64,000 bases of DNA from Candidatus Lutacidiplasma silvani (lineage in GTDB: Archaea > Thermoplasmatota > Thermoplasmata > Lutacidiplasmatales > UBA184). Positions 9,349 to 17,002 of this stretch are shown in pieces. The position numbers and the translations under genes were made by a program. How positions within the stretch are numbered: position 1 is the first letter of the stretch; each line of letters opens with the position of its first letter. The notes under the pieces were generated by a model. The model saw only the letters and a list, made by a program, of their open reading frames with translations, had not been told where the DNA came from and did not search any database. Location: the NCBI GenBank assembly GCA_022750295.1, contig JAKIVZ010000011.1, forward strand, positions 18,696 through 82,695, in the 5' to 3' direction.

Positions 9349-9757
9349 CCCCAATTCGAGGTTCGTGCGGTCGGCGAACCCCCGGGGGCCGTCCCCAGCC
9401 AACGGATCGTTCGGGGTCCCGGGAGTCGTAGTTCCCGGCGGGTCAGCACGTGGGTGCCCCAGCGGTTTCCAGTCGGATCTGAGGCGCCGACAGCTGGGGT
9501 ATCGGCCGGCCCCTCCGCAGCCCGGCCGGCCGTGGGGGGCCGGACGGCGGGGTGGCTCCCCCTTCCCCCGGGGTCGACGTCGAAGCGGATCGCCCGGGTT
9601 GGGGGGTCGGCCGGCCGGAAGCGCCGCAATGCGCCACGAATCCGCTCCAGGCGTCCGAGAGTGCCCGTCGACGCTCGACTGGTTGCCATAGTTCTGTGGC
9701 GGGCCGAGGTGCGAGCGTCGGGGTCGACACCGACCGGTCCGGCCGAGGGTGCGGAGT
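9349..9757. other. 409-bp region without a recognised gene
   Basis: GC-rich, with shadow ORFs only. It separates the reductase pseudogene from the end of the second M29-like gene. No repeat or RNA gene seen. Confidence 0.5.
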
Positions 9758-10858
9758 CTAGCGGATTCGGCCCCCGGAGACGATGAGCTTCCCGTCGACC
9801 TCGACGTCCGCGCCGGCGACCATGGCGAACCCACGCATCTTCGACTTGTTGGTCCCGTCCGCGAACGCGTTGTTCCCGACGCTGATCAGCACCGCGCCCT
9901 CTTCCGTATCCTCCGCGGGGGCCGCCTCTTTCCCTTCGGGGTTGAGCCCGATCGAAAAGTAACTCAGGTCGTCCCGGCCCTTCCCCCCCTTTGCGAATGC
10001 GGCCTCGAACTCCTTCCCTCCCTCGTCGAACCGGCGCGTCGTGAGCTTCCCCGTCTCGAACGTCCACTCGGCGCCGGCAGAGCGCTTGGCGGTCGCCCCG
10101 TCGTAGACGGCCCGGTTGCTGACCAGGTTCCCGACGGCGCTCGCCTTGTCAACGGCGACCATCAACAAACCGGTCGGGTTGTTCGCGAGGACCCCGTAGC
10201 GGCGCTTCTTCGACGTTGCGTCGACGATGCCGGTGTCGGCGCGGGCGTGCACCCCCTTCAGACGGAAGGTGAGGTCCGTCCCGTTTGAGTGCCGAATGCG
10301 GATCTCCGATCCCTGTTCGATGGCTTTCCGGAGCTTCGCGCCCTTCTGGGCCATCTTGGTGGCGTCCACCGAACCGGCCCTGAGGAGCTTCTCTCGCAGC
10401 TCCGGCCCGGTCGAGCCGAACTTCTCCGCGAACCCGTCCGGCATGAGCCCGATCGACATCCGAGTCCCCCGAAGTCCCGCCTTGTGAGCGGCGTCATACC
10501 ACTCCTCGTTGAACGCGAATGCTTTGTCCCGGATCGAACCGGGAAGCGAGTTCAACCGGACCTGATCCCCAGGGCCGAAGAAGTGCACATAGGCATCCGT
10601 TTTTCCGACTGCGGCCTTCTCCGCCTTCGACAGCTTCGCGAACGTGCCGAGATTCTTCGCATCGACCGCCTCCCACCACGCCGTCTCGTCCTCGTACAGC
10701 AGCGTCGGCACGGCGCCGAGGCGACGGGCCTCCGCGACGAACGCCCGCGCGTACTCGAGAGTATGGGGCCAAGTCTCGATGATCACCGTCTCTCCCTTGC
10801 CGAGGGCGAGATTCTTTCGAAGGACCGTACGCGCCAAGGATTCGGCGGAGTCGCGCAT
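9758..10858 (-). CDS. M29 aminopeptidase-like protein, copy 2
   Basis: About 366 aa when started at MRDSAESLARTV. The ORF track's longer N-terminus is dropped because a clear TATA box sits about 27 nt before this ATG. It shares with copies 1 and 3 the patterns LGKGETVIIETWPHT, RLNSLPGSIRDKAFAF and EIRIRHSNGTDL. The C-terminal region where M29 enzymes hold His and HxD metal ligands reads ISVGNNAFADGTNKSKMRGFAM, with no His at all. It is probably a non-catalytic or differently acting relative. It has more Lys than its two paralogues. Confidence 0.75.
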   Translation of the reverse strand: MRDSAESLARTVLRKNLALGKGETVIIETWPHTLEYARAFVAEARRLGAVPTLLYEDETAWWEAVDAKNLGTFAKLSKAEKAAVGKTDAYVHFFGPGDQVRLNSLPGSIRDKAFAFNEEWYDAAHKAGLRGTRMSIGLMPDGFAEKFGSTGPELREKLLRAGSVDATKMAQKGAKLRKAIEQGSEIRIRHSNGTDLTFRLKGVHARADTGIVDATSKKRRYGVLANNPTGLLMVAVDKASAVGNLVSNRAVYDGATAKRSAGAEWTFETGKLTTRRFDEGGKEFEAAFAKGGKGRDDLSYFSIGLNPEGKEAAPAEDTEEGAVLISVGNNAFADGTNKSKMRGFAMVAGADVEVDGKLIVSGGRIR

Positions 10859-10880
10859 GGCCGCTCGAATGCCGCCCCGG

Positions 10881-10890
10881 TATTTATCTC
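10881..10890 (-). promoter_or_regulatory. TATA box for M29-like copy 2
   Basis: GAGATAAATA on the minus strand is centred 27 nt before the ATG at 10858. It sits in otherwise GC-rich DNA and supports a leaderless transcript and the shorter start. Confidence 0.6.
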
Positions 10891-11077
10891 GTGAATGGGA
10901 CTGCTCGTCGTTCCCTCTCGGTGAATTCCTCGGTCGAGGGCGTAGAGGGGGGGGCTTGGACTCGGAGTCCCGAGACACGGAGCGACCGGGCGGACCCCTC
11001 GGACTCGCGTTCCGTCGGCGCGTCCGGCTTCCGTTGGTGCCGCGATAGCGCCGCGGACCCTCAGGAGGAGCGGGGAA

Positions 11078-12205
11078 CTAGAGAATCTTGCCGGCCCGCA
11101 CGACGGGGGTCCCGTCGACGCTGATCTCCGGGCCGGTAAGGCAGACCGATCCCGTATCGTTCGGAGTCCGGCTCCCGCGGGATTGGTAGGCGTTGGCGCC
11201 TACGACCAACTGGACGCACCCGCGCTCCAACCGCTCCCGGAACGGCAGGTTCCGGGCCTTGGGGTTCAATCCAATCGAGAGCAGGCCCGGGCGGTCCTTC
11301 CCAGGTTTGGGTTGGGCAAAGCGCTTCGCGAACGTGGCTTCCCCTTCCTCGAACGAGAACGTGGTCAGCTTTCCGTCGGCGAACTCGAGCGTGCCACCCG
11401 AAAACCTCGTCCAGGGGAACCAAGTCTCGTCGTAGCTTCGGGAGTTCGAAACGATTCGTCCCTCGCCGGTCTTGGCGTCCAGCGCGATTCGCAGCCTCCC
11501 CTCCGGGAAATTCGCCAGCATGTCGGCCCCGGTGTAGGCCGAGTTCTTTGGGTGCGGGAATCCGTCGTAGACCCGGGGCGACTCCCGGGCAAGGGCGACC
11601 TCGAGGTCCGTCCCATTCGGGTGGGTGATTCGGACCTTCTTTGCCCCCGACAGAGCGCGGGCGAGCCGAATGCCGGTCCTCCCCATCTCCTGCGGGTCGG
11701 CGAGGCACGCCTCTAGCACCCCGTCCCTCCATCGCTCCGTGCTGACGCCCCAGTGTCGGGCACGGGGTTCGGTCACCCAGCCGAGGTCCATCCGCCCCCC
11801 CCGCAACCCCGTCGACCGGGCGATCCGGTACCACCGATCGACCCAGCCGGTGGCCCAGTCGTCCAGCGTCCGTTCGGGAAGGTTCTCCAACCGCCCCGAG
11901 TCTGCCGGACCCCAGAACTGGACGTACACATCCGTCGCCCTGAGAGCGGCCCACTCCGGACGGGACAAACGGCCGAGAAGCTTGGCCTGCTTTCGTTCCA
12001 CGGCGCGCCACCAGGCGTCGTCGCTCTCGTAGGCCAGGAACGCGCTTCCGCCAAGCCGGCGGACCTCGTCGACCATGGCGGACGACATCGAGATCGTGTG
12101 GGTCCAGGCTTCGACGATGACATTCTCGCCGGGCTGGACTCTCAGGTAATTCTTGACCAAGCTCCGCGCCGCGGCACGCTCGAGGGACGAGGGACTCTCG
12201 TTCAC
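11078..12205 (-). CDS. M29 aminopeptidase-like protein, copy 3
   Basis: A 375-aa protein very similar in layout to copy 1: LRVQPGENVIVEAWTHT near the N-terminus, KVRITHPNGTDLEVAL in the middle, ISVDGTPVVRAGKIL at the end. In the metal-binding region it reads VVGANAYQSRGSRTPNDTGS, lacking His. Copies 1 and 3 resemble each other more than copy 2, which suggests at least two duplications. The stop lies 70 bp from the next TATA region. Confidence 0.75.
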   Translation of the reverse strand: MNESPSSLERAAARSLVKNYLRVQPGENVIVEAWTHTISMSSAMVDEVRRLGGSAFLAYESDDAWWRAVERKQAKLLGRLSRPEWAALRATDVYVQFWGPADSGRLENLPERTLDDWATGWVDRWYRIARSTGLRGGRMDLGWVTEPRARHWGVSTERWRDGVLEACLADPQEMGRTGIRLARALSGAKKVRITHPNGTDLEVALARESPRVYDGFPHPKNSAYTGADMLANFPEGRLRIALDAKTGEGRIVSNSRSYDETWFPWTRFSGGTLEFADGKLTTFSFEEGEATFAKRFAQPKPGKDRPGLLSIGLNPKARNLPFRERLERGCVQLVVGANAYQSRGSRTPNDTGSVCLTGPEISVDGTPVVRAGKIL

Positions 12206-12503
12206 GCTAGGGCCCCCTAGTCAAGCCCACTACTTCTGCCGTCCCCGCCCGGGAAGTCGGGGTCCAAACCCGCGGTTCCGCCCATCCTCACGGTCGAGCC
12301 GATGGGAACTCCGGTCGGGGCGGGTACCGGCCCAGAGAACGGAGACGCGGAGCCGAGGGCCCCTGGGATCAACGGGCCAGGGCGGGCCAGCTGCAATGGT
12401 GGGGGTCTCGAGGGCCCAGAGCGGTTCCGGGCGTGCTCCCTGTCCGCCGCGCCGAGTCTCGCGCCCGACCGACGAAAGGCCACAGGCGTCGCTCGACTCG
12501 GCG

Positions 12504-13097
12504 TTAGGTGCGGAAGCCCCGAACTGTCTCGTAGTGGAGCATTAGCTCGCCGTCTTCCATGGGCTTGCACGAAAGCAGCTTGAGGGTCGCTTGCGCCTTC
12601 ATAGGCCCCCAGTACTGCGGGCCCTTCCCGTAGACCACGGGCTGCACCACGAGCCAATAGTCGTCGGCAAGTCCTCGTCGGAGGAACTCGCGGATCAATC
12701 GCGGGCCCCCTTCGGCGATGATGTTGCCGCCTTTCTCGCGCTTCAATTTGGCCACGATCTTGGCGAGGTCGCCCTTCATAATTCGGGAGTTCTCCCATCC
12801 CGGCGACTTCAGTCGGGTTGACAAGCAAACTTTGTCGACGTGGTCGAGCCACCGAGAGTAATCGATCAAGTACTTCGGGTCGCTCGGCTTGCGAGCCTTC
12901 TCGGTCCAGACGCGCCGGTGACCAACGAACGACCGTCGGCCCATGATGACCGTCGTGACATCGTCGAACCGATTCAGCCACATCTCGCGCCACATGTCGT
13001 TGGCCTCCGTCGTCTCCCGGTCCCAGCCGGGGTACTTCGGGAACGCGCCGCGGCCGTCTAGGGTAATGTACATACTGGCGGTGATTTTTCTTGACAT
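12504..13097 (-). CDS. RibD C-terminal/DHFR-family reductase
   Basis: A 197-aa single-domain protein. Family features: ITASMYITLDGRGAFP at the N-terminus, VIMGRRSFVG for the cofactor-binding strand, NSRIMKGDLAKIVAKLKREKGGNIIAEGGPRLI, and YWLVVQPVVYGKGPQYW near the end. Relatives reduce pteridine- or flavin-type precursors with NADPH, but stand-alone members have diverse, often unknown roles. It is an intact paralogue of the broken gene at 8722. About 300 bp between it and the M29-like gene hold nothing recognisable. Confidence 0.8.
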   Translation of the reverse strand: MSRKITASMYITLDGRGAFPKYPGWDRETTEANDMWREMWLNRFDDVTTVIMGRRSFVGHRRVWTEKARKPSDPKYLIDYSRWLDHVDKVCLSTRLKSPGWENSRIMKGDLAKIVAKLKREKGGNIIAEGGPRLIREFLRRGLADDYWLVVQPVVYGKGPQYWGPMKAQATLKLLSCKPMEDGELMLHYETVRGFRT

Positions 13098-13495
13098 CGA
13101 TTCTCCACTCTGCCCTCGGGTCGGCCGGTTCGGAATGGGCGCACTTGGCTTAGCCCTTTAATCCGGCCATCGACGGGGGGAGGATACCACGGAGAAGTCC
13201 GATCGGGGGGCCGGTGGTGTCGGGTTCGAACGGCTGCCGTCGTTTCGAGGGAACTCGAGCGGGTAAGCCCCGCCCGGACCCGCCTCGTCGTCACACGGGA
13301 GAGTGACCGGGGACCATTGAGCGCCGCCGGCCTGACCGGCGTGCTTCCTGTCGATGCCCCTCTTTCTCCGAGGGAGGTCGGAGATCGGGTGGATGGATCG
13401 CCGGATCGAGGTTCCCACGGGCCGGTGCCTCCTCCACCCTCGCCGCCGCGTCGGCGGGGTGGGCCGGCTCGGAGGTTCGGGATCGTGGGATCGGA

Positions 13496-13530
13496 TTTCC
13501 TGTTAAGAAGGGGCAAGGCGTCTCCGATCC
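13496..13530. repeat. Dispersed hairpin repeat, copy A (partial)
   Basis: CTGTTAAGAAGGGGCAAGGCGTCTCCGATCCCT-like sequence. It keeps the loop core and the right arm plus AGGCGTCTCC tail of copies B and C, but the left arm of the stem is not recognisable. Confidence 0.6.
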
Positions 13531-13671
13531 CTCCCGCGGCTCCCCTCCGCCGTCGCGCGTCACGGCCGGTTCAACGCACGGAGCGATAGCGCCGTCGACG
13601 AACAATCCGAGTCACCCCAAGTGCAGGCCGTCGGTGGCCCCCGAGGGGATTCGACGCGAGCCGGGGCCTCG

Positions 13672-13735
13672 CGGGTTGGTGACGAGCGTGCTCCCCTTTG
13701 TAAAACAATCGGAGGCAGGGCGTCTCCAATCCCTC
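13672..13735. repeat. Dispersed hairpin repeat, copy B
   Basis: GTTGGTGACGAGCG, then TGCTCCC, a 15-nt loop containing TGTAAAACA, then GGAGGCA and GGCGTCTCC. The two 7-nt arms pair with one wobble and one mismatch. Sequence and spacing match copy C. Confidence 0.65.
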
Positions 13736-14051
13736 TGACCGTGACCGCCACGCGGATCGAGCCGGCCAAGAGTTCATCCGCTCGGGCGGATTCGAGGACC
13801 GGGCGGACCGACTAGTCCTCCTCGCAAGCTGGTCGCTCTCGAGTAGGACAGCGATCGGAGACCGCTCAAGCCTCGTGGCAATCGAGCGACAGTCGGCGCC
13901 GATGTTGCGCCCCACGCGATCTACGAGACTGGCGAAGCTGGGGAGGCCGGCCGGAGGTTGACCCGGATCCGGGCCGTGACTCGGGAGAGGCGCCGGCGAC
14001 CCCTCGGGACCCCGCCGCGGTTCGGCGACCCGGTCCCTTGGTGTCGGAAGT

Positions 14052-14666
14052 CTACGGAAGTGCCGCCGAAATAGAGCCGGAGTACGCCGCGGTCCCGTAG
14101 ACCACTAGAGTGAGACCCGTGCCGCCGGGATTGGCTGCCGGATTCCCGAACTGGACCACGATGTCCATCGATGACTCGACCATCGTGGTTGCCGAGGCGC
14201 CGGCCCCGAAGTGTTGCCATGACCCCACGGCGAACGCCGAGTTCTTCGAAAGCTGTGAGTACGCGAGGACGGCGCCGTCCACCCCCACAATCGAGAGTCG
14301 CGCGTAGTTCTTCGTGACTTCCCACAACGTTCCGGTGGAGCTCACGACCTTGAACCCCAACCCTCCGAGTGTGACGCCGGAGGTGGCCGAGGCAACGGGC
14401 ACGTTGTAGCAAGGGTGCGAGGTCTGGCAGAAGGCATTGGTAGACGACGTCCCCTGGACGGCCCGGGCTGGGCCGACGTACAGGCTGGTCCCCAGAGGCG
14501 GATGAGGTCCTCCGCTGTCGGTTAAGCGGGTGGTCACGACATAAAGGACTGCGGCGAGGACGACGACGATTGCCACCAGCAGAATCGTCGCGAGGATAGG
14601 GGTCACGCCCCGCAGATCCCGCGGTTGCCGCAGCGCTTCGGTCAGGTGCCGCCTCATCCTATACAC
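14052..14666 (-). CDS. Archaeal type IV pilin-like protein
   Basis: A 204-aa protein with a class III signal peptide: a basic leader ending LRG, then VTPILATILLVAIVVVLAAVLYV as the hydrophobic assembly helix (about residues 20-43). Archaeal pilins of this type (DUF1628-like N-terminus) are cut before the hydrophobic helix by a prepilin peptidase and assembled into surface filaments. The remaining 150 residues are Ser/Thr/Gly-rich with two cysteines (CQTSHPC) that could form a disulfide. No pilus assembly ATPase is nearby, so it is an orphan pilin in this window. Confidence 0.78.
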   Translation of the reverse strand: MYRMRRHLTEALRQPRDLRGVTPILATILLVAIVVVLAAVLYVVTTRLTDSGGPHPPLGTSLYVGPARAVQGTSSTNAFCQTSHPCYNVPVASATSGVTLGGLGFKVVSSTGTLWEVTKNYARLSIVGVDGAVLAYSQLSKNSAFAVGSWQHFGAGASATTMVESSMDIVVQFGNPAANPGGTGLTLVVYGTAAYSGSISAALP

Positions 14667-14749
14667 TCATTCTGCCCGGCAACGGAATCCCGAGCCGGTC
14701 CCGCGGGGAGCAACCGGTCAGTCCGATTCGTGAGAACGAGTTCATATGC

Positions 14750-14761
14750 ATTTATATGTAT
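14750..14761 (-). promoter_or_regulatory. TATA-rich promoter upstream of the pilin-like gene
   Basis: ATACATATAAAT on the minus strand is the strongest A/T block in the area and lies about 85 nt before the pilin ATG, which implies a leader of about 60 nt. The block is nearly symmetric and could also act on the plus strand. Confidence 0.5.
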
Positions 14762-14983
14762 TGGTGAGGACGGGACGAGATCTGGACAGCTCTCACGCCG
14801 CTCACGGGCGCGAGTCTCCACTCGACTGGGATCTCTTTCCAGCGAGCTGCGCCGTCGCGGGGGGCGGGCGGTAGCCGGTGTTCGGTCGTCGGGGAGCTTC
14901 TCGGCCGAGACCGGGAGGACGACGTTCCCCGTAGCGTGCCGAGCGAACCGCGGGGTTGAGCTCGGGCCAACCCGCGGGGTCCG

Positions 14984-15050
14984 CCCGCGAGTTGGTGACG
15001 GGGGTGCCCCCAGCTGTTTAACAGACGGGGGCAAGGCGTCTCCGAACCCT
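14984..15050. repeat. Dispersed hairpin repeat, copy C (best copy)
   Basis: GAGTTGGTGACGGGG, then TGCCCCC (15005-15011), a 15-nt loop AGCTGTTTAACAGAC (15012-15026), GGGGGCA (15027-15033) and AGGCGTCTCCGAACCCT. The 7-bp stem is perfect. Thirteen of the 15 loop bases plus the left arm are identical to the casposon target sequence at 16613-16634. Confidence 0.75.
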
Positions 15051-15198
15051 GCAAGCTCTTCGAAAGGCGAGGACGAAGCAGCGGTAAGGGGCCTCGCGAG
15101 GCCGCGCGGGACGCGTGACCCGGCTTGCCGGCCCCATGTCTCAAGACAAGTTCCAACGGAACGGGCGTTGCTTTCCGACGGAGAATGAGAGCCCTCTT

Positions 15199-15645
15199 AT
15201 GGCGGGAATCGCTCGCGCTTTCGTGGCCGGCGAGCCTTCGCAGATCGCGGCCCTCCCGCCACCTCCATCCGCGCCGAGCCCTCCGGCGGGAGCGACTACT
15301 GGCGGCGCTCCTCCACAGGGAAAACCGCTCACGCCGGAGGACTGGGCGAACCTCGTCGAGACGTTCGGGCCCGTCGGGAAGTGGCTCGGCGAGCAGTGGC
15401 GGTGGAAGGTCGAAAAGGATGCCGAGGAGAACAAACGGGCTGCCGAGCACTCGTTCCGCGTGATTCTCAGCCTGATGGGGTTTCTCGCCGGGATTATCGC
15501 CGTAATGTCGGTGCTCACCTACTACGGCCGGGTCAGCGGGGACGCTCTGCTGTTCCTCGTCGGAACGGTGAGCGGCGTCACATTGGTGATGATTCAGCGC
15601 TATCTGTTCGAGAGCGAGCCCGACGACTCGTCGAGCCTGCTGTAG
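15199..15645 (+). CDS. Membrane protein with Pro-rich N-terminus
   Basis: About 148 aa from the ATG at MAGIARAFVAGEP; the ORF track frame starts earlier at 15115. A Pro/Ala-rich segment is followed by PLTPEDWANLVETFGPVGKWLGEQWRWKVEKD, an amphipathic region, then two membrane spans (VILSLMGFLAGIIAVMSVL and ALLFLVGTVSGVTLVMIQRYLF) and an acidic C-terminus. No family recognised. It is the first of three small same-strand genes next to the casposon. Confidence 0.6.
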   Translation: MAGIARAFVAGEPSQIAALPPPPSAPSPPAGATTGGAPPQGKPLTPEDWANLVETFGPVGKWLGEQWRWKVEKDAEENKRAAEHSFRVILSLMGFLAGIIAVMSVLTYYGRVSGDALLFLVGTVSGVTLVMIQRYLFESEPDDSSSLL

Positions 15646-15691
15646 CCCGACGACGCTGCCCTCAATACCAAGGAAGCCGTCGGCCCGACGG

Positions 15692-15832
15692 ATGATTGCG
15701 GGCATCTGCGACAAGTGCGGGAAGGAAACGACCAACCTCCGACGTTTTCCCCAAAGCGAACAGTCGTTGTGCCCGACGTGCCTCGCGGAGATGCGCGACT
15801 TCTTCGAGGTCCCGGAGGAAGAACGGACCTGA
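15692..15832 (+). CDS. Small zinc-ribbon protein, 46 aa
   Basis: An ATG-to-TGA frame missed by the ORF track. The peptide has two Cys pairs, ICDKCGKE and LCPTCLAEM, spaced as in a zinc ribbon, and an acidic C-terminus (FFEVPEEERT). It sits 46 bp after the membrane protein and 5 bp before the next gene, so the three look like an operon. Function unknown. Confidence 0.6.
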   Translation: MIAGICDKCGKETTNLRRFPQSEQSLCPTCLAEMRDFFEVPEEERT

Positions 15833-15837
15833 GCGGG

Positions 15838-16419
15838 ATGGCGACCGTGGACTCCGATCTCACCCTGACACTCGTCGGAATCGCCATCGCGTTTTCGGCC
15901 CTCGCGTTCGGCGTTCTCGCGTGGCTCGGGCTCCTCTACGTTCCTGACAAGCTACGACTCGAACTGCTCGAACGTCCCTTCGGCGACGTGGACATAGTCA
16001 ACCTTCGGCCTACGCCTGCGCGATTTTTCCACATCGCCGTCAGGAACACCGACGAGCGCCGGGTGGCCCGAAACTGCTACGCCTACCTCCAAAGCCTGAA
16101 GGACGCCGACAACGGCGAGGAGTTGGTCAAGCAAACCGCTGAGCTTCAGTGGCGCGGATACCCGGGCCACGCCAACGTCTCGATTCTGCCCAACTCCTTC
16201 AGGCAGTTCGACGCGTTCTGGGTGTTCAAGTCGGACCCCGAGCGGTTCATTCCGAACGCGATTCTTAGCTCGACCGAGCTACTCCCCACAGCGAAGAAAA
16301 CGGGAGACCTGCTGGCGACCTACGTCGTGATTTGCGACAACTACAAGTCTCGGACCGTGCGCGCCCGCATCGACTTGGACAAGGACCTCGCCAAGGTCGG
16401 GCTCCACCTGCTCTCGTAG
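15838..16419 (+). CDS. Membrane-anchored hypothetical protein, 193 aa
   Basis: ATG start immediately after the zinc-ribbon gene. One N-terminal membrane span (LTLVGIAIAFSALAFGVLAWLGLLYV) is followed by a soluble, likely beta-rich domain of about 150 residues with FFHIAVRNTDERRVARNCYAYLQ, then YVVICDNYKSRTVRARI. The layout resembles small single-pass proteins whose cytoplasmic or external domain is an immunoglobulin-like fold, but I cannot name a family. Confidence 0.65.
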   Translation: MATVDSDLTLTLVGIAIAFSALAFGVLAWLGLLYVPDKLRLELLERPFGDVDIVNLRPTPARFFHIAVRNTDERRVARNCYAYLQSLKDADNGEELVKQTAELQWRGYPGHANVSILPNSFRQFDAFWVFKSDPERFIPNAILSSTELLPTAKKTGDLLATYVVICDNYKSRTVRARIDLDKDLAKVGLHLLS

Positions 16420-16594
16420 CGCTCCGAGCGCCCCCGGGCCGCCCGTTCCCCCGCGCCCGCTCGCCCCGCCTCGCCGGGGCAGCGTTGGGGCGCTTGAGCG
16501 ACCCCGCGCCGGGACGCTCCGAGCCCCCGAACGGCGAGATCGGCCGAGAAGAACTTCGCCTCGGGTTTTCGCCGGCCGGCCGTCGGAGAGGGTC

Positions 16595-16634
16595 GGGTCG
16601 GTGGTCGGTCTATGCCCCCAGCTGTTTAACAGAA
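16595..16634. repeat. Hairpin repeat copy D, interrupted by the casposon
   Basis: The left flank of the casposon ends in TATGCCCCCAGCTGTTTAACAGAA, which matches the left arm and loop of repeat copy C. The right half of the repeat (AGGCGTCTCC) is not found beyond the casposon, so this copy is incomplete or diverged. Confidence 0.6.
16613..16634 (+). repeat. Target site duplication, left copy, with matching flank
   Basis: The 15-bp AGCTGTTTAACAGAA at 16620-16634 abuts the left terminal inverted repeat and is repeated exactly after the right one. Including the preceding TGCCCCC, which equals the end of the right inverted repeat, the direct repeat is 22 bp. Casposons characteristically produce 14-15 bp duplications. 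Confidence 0.9.
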
Positions 16635-16693
16635 GGGGGCACCCCCCCCGCGCACCCCTGCCTTTCGACGGGATACAAGTAGGCGAAGATCGG
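16635..16693 (+). repeat. Casposon left terminal inverted repeat (59 bp)
   Basis: Begins GGGGGCACCCCCCCCGCGCA and ends TAGGCGAAGATCGG. It is identical over all 59 positions to the reverse complement of 21311-21369. Similarity stops immediately inside it. Confidence 0.95.
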
Positions 16694-16730
16694 CGGCGGA
16701 CGGCCCCCCATAGCGGCGGACGGGTTGGCG

Positions 16731-16783
16731 GACTCCAAGACCTATTGAGGAGAACTCCGCGCCCGAGGCCCCCCTCGGGTCGG
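16731..16783 (+). repeat. Subterminal direct repeat 1 with hairpin
   Basis: GACTCCAAGA, an A/T-containing spacer, then AGGAGAACTCCGCG and the stem-loop CCCGAGG-CCCC-CCTCGGG. Copy 2 lies 189 bp downstream. Confidence 0.75.
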
Positions 16784-16813
16784 GCCCCCCTATTATTATG
16801 GAGATACCCCCAA

Positions 16814-17002
16814 ATGTCGGAACCGCCGAACCCGCAAACGACACAGATCGCGACAGTTGTCGCACCCTCCGTTCTCACGTCGGCAGAATGGCCTGTCGCG
16901 GGTGGGACTCGTCGGGAGGGACTCCAAGGTATTATGAGGAGAACTCCGCGCCCGAGGCCCCCTCGGGTTGGACTCCAAGGATATATGAAAGGTAAGCCGT
17001 AA
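16814..17002 (+). CDS. Possible small ORF at the casposon left end, 62 aa
   Basis: ATG about 20 nt after TATTATTATGG, running to a TAA directly before the ATG of the next gene. The first 28 residues (MSEPPNPQTTQIATVVAP) look protein-like, but the second half is translated from the subterminal direct repeats, giving GLQGIMRRTPRPRPPRVGLQGYM. It may be a real leader peptide or a chance frame. Confidence 0.35.
   Translation: MSEPPNPQTTQIATVVAPSVLTSAEWPVAGGTRREGLQGIMRRTPRPRPPRVGLQGYMKGKP
16920..16987 (+). repeat. Subterminal direct repeat 2 and partial repeat 3
   Basis: GACTCCAAGG-TATTATGAGG-AGAACTCCGCG followed by the stem-loop CCCGAGG-CCC-CCTCGGG, then a third GACTCCAAGG leading into ATATATGAAAGG. 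Each GACTCCAAG unit is followed by an A/T-rich box, so the units may be repeated promoters with hairpins between them. The last box lies about 20 nt before the first long casposon gene. Confidence 0.75.

Larger units (their letters stand above)
13098..14051. other. 950-bp gene-free region with two hairpin-repeat copies
   Basis: No convincing coding frame on either strand. The region contains copies A and B of a dispersed repeat that recurs at 15.0 kb and at the casposon insertion site. The listed minus-strand ORFs here owe their similarity to each other (ETPC followed by RL) to that repeat. Confidence 0.55.

Noticed and set aside
13571-13915. Related ORFs with an ETPC-RL peptide at 13.5, 13.7, 15.0 and 16.6 kb as a gene family
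   Set aside because: The shared peptide is the translation of the hairpin repeat; differences between copies do not favour synonymous positions.
14984-15050. Hairpin repeat as a tRNA or tRNA fragment
   Set aside because: No acceptor, anticodon or T-arm pairing can be drawn on either strand.
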